DNA from: Vespa crabro
Taxonomy: Eukaryota; Arthropoda; Insecta; Hymenoptera; Vespidae
Assembly (NCBI RefSeq): GCF_910589235.1
Contig: NC_060966.1
Span: 3,272,820-3,336,819 of the forward strand
Direction of reading: 5' to 3'
DNA length: 64,000 nucleotides
Shown here: piece by piece, positions 58,836-64,000 of the stretch
Layout: every line of letters begins with the position of its first letter
Position numbering within the stretch: the stretch's first letter is position 1
The notes under the pieces: model-generated
What the model was told of the DNA's origin: nothing
The model's input: the letters and a program-made list of their open reading frames with translations, nothing else
The model's database searches: none
Translations under genes and position numbers: made by a program

Positions 58836-59040
58836 TACGAAACATATCGTGGTGGGGGCGGAGGGTTGGGGTGGAGTGGGAGAGGGAAACCTTGTGTAAC
58901 TTCTCGACGGATTAACGTCTCCGTCTCTCAAGATTTCGTTACAGTAACAACAAGCTTAAAATTTTTTCTGTCAAATGATTTGGTGTCAAGGTCAAACCTC
59001 GTCTCATCGTTTCATGGACGTTTCTTCGTTCATTATTATT
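58836..59040. other. GC-richer island with a G-quadruplex motif
   Basis: The plus strand at 58854-58886 reads G5-CGA-G3-TT-G4-TGGAGT-G3-AGA-G3, meeting the standard rule of four or more G-runs of at least three with loops of 1-7 nt. No associated gene is recognised. Confidence 0.7.
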
Positions 59041-59294
59041 AAACTTTTTACACTGTCTCACACTCAATTCATTAATTATCTTGTCACTAATTATATGAAT
59101 TAATTTAATTCAAATAATATTCATCCGACAAAAGAATTAAAAATATCGATACATTTATAGAATATGAATGATTGATCTAAAAATATTAATTTATTTTGAA
59201 ATTTAAATATAAATATTTTTTACATCGAACAAATCGAATATTAAAGTTAAGTCATATATTTCTAATGAAGTATCTGTATTTATAATGAAGTATC

Positions 59295-59350
<56 letters not shown>

Positions 59351-61190
59351 ACATATAAATGGTCATTCTAATAAATAAGATATTTTATGGTTACATCAAA
59401 ATTAATTCATAAATAAATGTTGTGTTATTATAATAGACTTTATATTTAGAACGTTACTTATATTTATGAATCAACAAGATATTTTCGTATATACGTCGAA
59501 GGATCCTCCATCATATATTTTCTTTTTTTTTTTTTGAGGGATATCTCCAATTTCAGATAAAATATTGATAAGCTCCTCCTACTTAACAATGTTTCTCAGA
59601 ACTTCCTTCGAATCACCATAATAAATTTCCTCTCAAGATGAACTTTCCAACGCGTAGACGTTCTACCTTTAAAGAAACCCGTTGTTGGATTGAAACTTAA
59701 TTTCTTTTTCTTATTGTATTATAATAAATTTGTTTCTTCATAGGTATATATATATATACATTCACACATACACATACACATACACAAACACAAACACACA
59801 CACAGATGTGTACGTCAATTTGTTCCAACACTGTAATATTCATATTGTTTAGGCTATAATGATAAATGCAATATTTGATCTAATCATAATGCATTTTGTT
59901 CTATTTTCTTTAAACAGTTTCTTTCTCGATTTTTTAATCATTTAAAAATATTTAATGAAAAATAATAAATATTTATATTGTTTATTAATATTTCATTCAT
60001 TAACGTTATAATACATTAATATTTTTTTTTTATTTTCAAGAAAAAGAAAAATGGCAGGTAGTTCAATAATGACAAGTGTAGTATAACTTTGATCTGTTGA
60101 AAAGATTTTTGATCAATCTGATTGAAAAAATTTTCTTCGATTTTTTAAGTAAATGAAAATAATAAATATTTATACTGTACATTAATATTTTATTCATTGA
60201 TGTTGCTTTAATATTATTTCTTTTCTTTTTTTTAAAAGAAAAAAAAGTCAAATGGGTTTCATTTCATTTTATTTTTCAAATATTTAATATATCAATATTT
60301 TCATAAAGTTTATATTTTAATTTTTTAAAATTAACCATTCAAATGCATAAATCTTTCTCATTTTATATGACAATAAATGACATCTCTATTTGTTTTGTTT
60401 TTTTCATCTTAAAATATATAAATTTTATATTTCTCCCTAATTCGCCTAATTTCTTCCTAAATTCAGGTACATTAAAATTTTTTCAAAATTAACAGATCTC
60501 AACATTTTTATTTATTTTTTTTATTTTATGACACTATTAGCATATCGAAAATTACATTTGTTTCTGAGTATCAATTTACAGCATGCACTTTCATTTAATT
60601 TTAATCTTTGAATATTATTATTTCTATTTCTCATAAGGTTTACATATCTGAATTCTCAAAAACTAACAAATTTAACAAACTCATCAACGATCTCCTCATA
60701 TTAGATGATATGTATCATTAACTTATATATTACTTAGAGATTCTCCAACTCGATATCTATATTAAACTAAACTAACTTTCACCATATTCTCCTATTCGTT
60801 CAAAGCGATTACTTTTTAAATATTCTCGTGAACGATCTAAATGAAGTCGTTCGGAAAATATTATGTGACAGTCGAAACATTCGTTCGTATAATATATTTA
60901 TAAAACTCATTTATAAAGCCTCAAAAAAAGAAAAAAAAAAAGAAAAAAAAGAAACGAAAGATAAACCAAAAAAAAGACACACTATAATTTCTGTAAACAG
61001 GATGATTAGCACGAGGAATGTAAAAAAATATATTCGAATCGAATTTTTCATATCTACAATCGATTCTCTTTAACTCTGAATGAGAAAAAATTAATTAGAC
61101 ATGAAGAAAAGGATAATGATAATTAAAAGAAAAATAAAAAAAAAAAAAAGAAGAAAAGGAAAGAAAAAAAAAAGTTAACAACGGACAAAT
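59041..61190. other. Long AT-rich non-coding stretch
   Basis: (TA)n at 59300-59348; compound TA/CACA at about 59744-59803; A-rich tracts at about 60928-60980 and 61128-61174. Similar AATGAAAATAATAAATATTTAT-type segments recur at about 59955 and 60152, suggesting a decayed duplication about 195 bp apart. No credible coding frame. Confidence 0.6.
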
Positions 61191-61560
61191 ATTATACCAA
61201 CAGTGGCAGTTACTTTATCGATCGGATCGATCGATGAATCTTTTTGAGTTGACCGTGGCAAGGGCAACTTGATATCGATCAAGGAAAGAAAGAATTCTTT
61301 TTACACGGAGAACCTTTCGAACTGTGTCTCGCTGCTCGTTCAATATTTGACGGGCGCAACGTGCTCGCGTCATTTTTGCACCGTCGAACGCGCGTTTAAC
61401 GGTTCGAAAGAAACAACTGGTTTCTCGACTGCCGTTTATGGAACGGTAGGATAGCTCCGTTCGAGGGATACAAATCGAAGGACATGGGAGGGCTAGGACC
61501 AACGATCTCGAAAAGAAATTCTGAACGCTTGGAATGCGTTTTAGTTACGTACCTGGAATA
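61191..61560. other. GC-richer island with frames on both strands
   Basis: Not bordered by GA/CT tracts. Minus-strand frame 61215-61502 (95 codons, containing RCARQILNEQRDTVRKVLRV) and plus-strand frame 61269-61454 (61 codons) overlap. Both have ordinary composition; neither matches a family I recognise. With 9471-9740 this is the best candidate for a hidden exon or conserved element. Confidence 0.25.
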
Positions 61561-62740
61561 AGTAACATTATTTCATTTACCTTCGTCGTATTATTCAAAA
61601 ATAAACAAATTCGTGAGAAATAATTCTCTTGTTTGATCTGTTAATCCAATTCAAAATAAATCGAGACTAAGAGATTTTTTTAATATGATCATTTTATTCC
61701 TCTTTGATAAAATTTATTGATTATTTATACAAATTTAATATTTGTTAACTATAAATATTTATATATATATATATTGTAATATTTATGTTATTATTAATAT
61801 TAATTAATAATAATATTAATAATAATATTTATTATTGTTAATAAATTAAAAACAATGAATAATAACATTTGTATTATTTTTGATATTATTGGTATATATA
61901 ATATATTAATATATTTATATTAATATATATGTAATATATTATTTGTGCTAGTTTCGCAATTTCAGAAAAAAGAAAAGAAACAATTAGACTGAAATTCTAG
62001 AAAAAATATTAATTGATCGTTAAAATTGCTTAGGAACTTTTGGCCTACTTAAACGCTTGTAATCCATCTCATAACATCTAATTATATTAATTAATATAAT
62101 TACATATCAATGTGATAATGTATATATATAAACGATATTTTATATTTCATTAAAACAATAATATAATAATATATATGTTATATCATATGTGTAAATATAA
62201 GATTAAAAGTCATATATAATATAATATAATAAAAAATACATAAATTTATTTATCAATGTATATCAAAATGTTTCCCATTAGAAAATTAAATGGATCGTAA
62301 AAAGTAATTAATTATTTTCATTAATATCCTTTTTTTCATTATATACTAATTCTAGATAAGTCTTGCTATTGTAATATTATTATACATATATTGTGTACAA
62401 GAAAAATTAGGTCAAAAGAATATAAATAAAAAATTATCTAATTTTGAAATCCTCTTAACGTTCTAATCAGAATCACCTCAAGCATACATGATCAATATAC
62501 TGTGATCTTCACACTATATAATTACTTTTTTTTTTTTCATTTAACGCGAACTAAAAATTCTATTATAAAACATTAACAATGTATTTATCCTTCATCGGAC
62601 AATGCGTAATATGTATATGACATAATTTCATGAAAAAAAGAAAATTTTTTTTTTTTTTAGATAGATGCATCATTCCAACAATGATACTTAGCATTATATT
62701 GTATATAATCATAATATTCGATGGCGTTTACTTCGAGAAA
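61561..62740. other. AT-rich non-coding stretch
   Basis: ATTAAT-rich sequence at 61770-61950, dispersed repeat copy C at 61984-62050, and poly-T runs near 62526 and 62646. No gene. Confidence 0.6.
61984..62050 (+). repeat. Dispersed repeat copy C
   Basis: Same order as copy B: AATTAGACTGAAATTC, AAAAAATATTAATTGAT, TAAAATTGCTTAGGAACTTT, then TGG. It differs from copy B after the TTTTG. Confidence 0.5.
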
Positions 62741-63039
62741 AAGTAGGTCGAAACGGGATATTCCTTCCTAAAAGGAAAAAGAAAGGAAGAGGAAAAAAAA
62801 ATCAGAAAAAAGAGAGGAAAAAAAAGTATTAACCGCACAATCCACTTTAATTTTCTAAAGAAGAAACATCTAGAGGATTTTATGAAAGAGACAACCAAGA
62901 GAACATGGTTTCACCTCTAGTCAAGACTAATTCGATATCAAGAATATTTGATTTTTATAACCCTACACCATACCTTCGGAAGCAACGAAGCGTACGAAAA
63001 AACGAGTAGCCCGATCCATTTGGGAAAGGAACAGGGTGA
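62741..63039. other. Purine-rich then complex segment
   Basis: Purine-rich at 62770-62830, complex at 62840-63030. No gene recognised. Confidence 0.45.
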
Positions 63040-63069
63040 AAGAAAGAGAAAGAGAGAGGGAGAGAGAGT

Positions 63070-63107
<38 letters not shown>

Positions 63108-63108
63108 T
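63040..63108. repeat. (GA)n microsatellite
   Basis: Degenerate then pure GA; faces the CT tract at 63163-63222 across a 54-bp core. Confidence 0.95.
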
Positions 63109-63162
63109 CGGTAGGCTGATGGCGGTGAGCAATGGCGGCAGATGTCCGGTAGGAAGTGACTC

Positions 63163-63174
63163 CTTTCTCTCTCC

Positions 63175-63222
<48 letters not shown>
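63163..63222. repeat. (CT)n microsatellite
   Basis: About 22 CT units after a short interrupted start. The longest open frame in the window (minus strand, 62955-63590, 211 codons) crosses both this tract and the GA tract and is therefore not credible as a protein. Confidence 0.95.
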
Positions 63223-63224
<2 letters not shown>

Positions 63225-63655
63225 TCCTTCCGGGGTCCCACCGAAAAAAAAGAGAAATAAAGATGAAGAGTAGTGAAGGGTTGGGGAAGGGTGAAACTCG
63301 TTCATCCTAATAATAATAACAAGGGAGATAGAAGGACGAAGGGATATAACGCAATATGGAAAGGGTTGAGTAAAGAAAGAAAGAAGGGTAAGAAGAAGAA
63401 AGGGGGAGGGGAGATTACCGGGGTGGGTAGAAAGAGGAGGGAGGAGTAAACGGGGTGGTATAAAGGTGGAACGTGTATGGTGTACAAGGTTTGCTCGTAA
63501 GGTTGCGTGCAAAAAAGGCGTGGGTCCCAGCGGGTGTTCTCGACACAGCAGTTTGGATCCCGATCTTATCGGTCCCCGTGTTGGCTGCATTCTGTTGTTG
63601 TCGGGTTGCCGTCGCCACAGTGCTGTTCTACGTTCTCGTACCGTTTCTTATGTAC
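63223..63655. other. GC-rich complex island with G-runs
   Basis: Includes G5-A-G4-AGATTACC-G4-T-G3 at 63402-63427 (one 8-nt loop, so a relaxed quadruplex motif). A plus-strand frame at 63473-63688 reads LDTAVWIPILSVPVLAAFCC, then a hydrophobic stretch, over its complex part. It could encode a membrane segment, but no splice or homology support is visible. Confidence 0.3.
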
Positions 63656-63658
63656 GTA

Positions 63659-63722
63659 TGCGAGAGAGAAGAAGAAGAAGAGAGGTAGAAGGAGGAAGAG
63701 GAAGAGGAGGAGGAGGAGGATA
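63659..63722. repeat. (GAA)n/(GGA)n purine tract
   Basis: GAGAGAGAAGAAG, then GGAAGAGGA and GGAGGA units. Confidence 0.92.
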
Positions 63723-63775
63723 GGCTGTACGTGTTACGCCGCGTTGGGAGAAGAGGTGCCGTTCGAAGGGAAAAA

Positions 63776-63794
63776 CAGAGAGAGAGACAGAGAA

Positions 63795-63847
<53 letters not shown>

Positions 63848-63850
63848 TGG
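63776..63850. repeat. (GA)n microsatellite
   Basis: GA with CAGAGA interruptions, pure at about 63803-63836. Confidence 0.95.
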
Positions 63851-64000
63851 ATGAACTGGACGTGGATAGATAGGTGAAAGAATGAGAGAGAAAGAGAATA
63901 TGGTTGGATCCACGAATAGGATCGGCTGGCCGATCTATCAGTCTGATGCGTGCCTACATGGATCGCTGGTATAGATCATCTTCAATGTCTTGGAGCCTCC
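63851..64000. other. Complex segment at the window edge
   Basis: Moderately GC-rich sequence that continues past the end of the window. No frame can be judged. Confidence 0.4.

Noticed and set aside
62955..63590. Longest open frame in the window, 211 codons, minus strand
   Set aside because: It passes through a CT tract and a GA tract and carries a long Arg/Glu repeat and a Ser/Leu repeat. The length is a product of stop-free simple repeats.

Overview
The window looks like nuclear DNA of a eukaryote. It is AT-rich throughout, with long poly-A/T runs, dense dinucleotide and trinucleotide microsatellites ((GA/CT)n, (TA)n, (ATT)n, (GAA)n), decayed tandem repeats and short inverted-repeat transposon remnants. 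There is no prokaryotic gene packing. The texture, together with a mariner-type MITE, fits an insect and possibly a hymenopteran, but nothing in the sequence fixes the taxon.

I find no protein-coding gene, rRNA, tRNA, CRISPR array or intact transposase that I can support. Every open frame is short (longest 211 codons). Most are translations of microsatellites (Leu/Ser runs from CT, Arg/Glu runs from GA, Ile/Tyr from TA) or of poly-T/A runs. The window is best read as intergenic DNA or the inside of a very long intron. Small exons, lncRNAs or enhancers could be hidden in the GC-richer islands but cannot be called from one sequence.

The layout alternates between two states. (1) AT-rich blocks of 0.5-3 kb carry diverged tandem repeats: about 330 bp x4 at 4.4-5.6 kb, 100 bp x7 at 6.8-7.5 kb, 163 bp x3.4 at 12.3-12.9 kb, a nested array at 21.9-23.6 kb whose ~770-bp unit has three monomers, ~107 bp at 26.5-27.4 kb, ~250-320 bp at 29.4-30.4 kb, 85-90 bp at 36.5-37.4 kb, ~420-590 bp at 39.8-41.3 kb, ~200 bp with an inverted copy at 42.1-44.9 kb, and ~220 bp at 46.6-47.6 kb. 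(2) GC-richer islands of 150-900 bp are nearly always bordered by GA or CT tracts, often as an inverted CT...GA or GA...CT pair (1.4-1.9, 7.7-8.1, 10.9-11.1, 30.6-30.9 and 63.0-63.2 kb).

Mobile-element remnants: one well-defined 132-bp mariner-type MITE with TIRs and a TA duplication (52597-52728); a 23-bp perfect inverted repeat at 953-1076; a ~287-bp inverted-repeat element at 32335-32621; and three scattered copies of a decayed dispersed repeat (about 591, 34040 and 61984). Structure-forming sequences include a canonical G-quadruplex motif at 58854-58886 and several strong short hairpins.

The most unusual structures are the nested 21.9-23.6 kb array and the 41.7-44.9 kb composite block, which has direct and inverted copies of three different sequences. 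I see no evidence of a new biochemical system.
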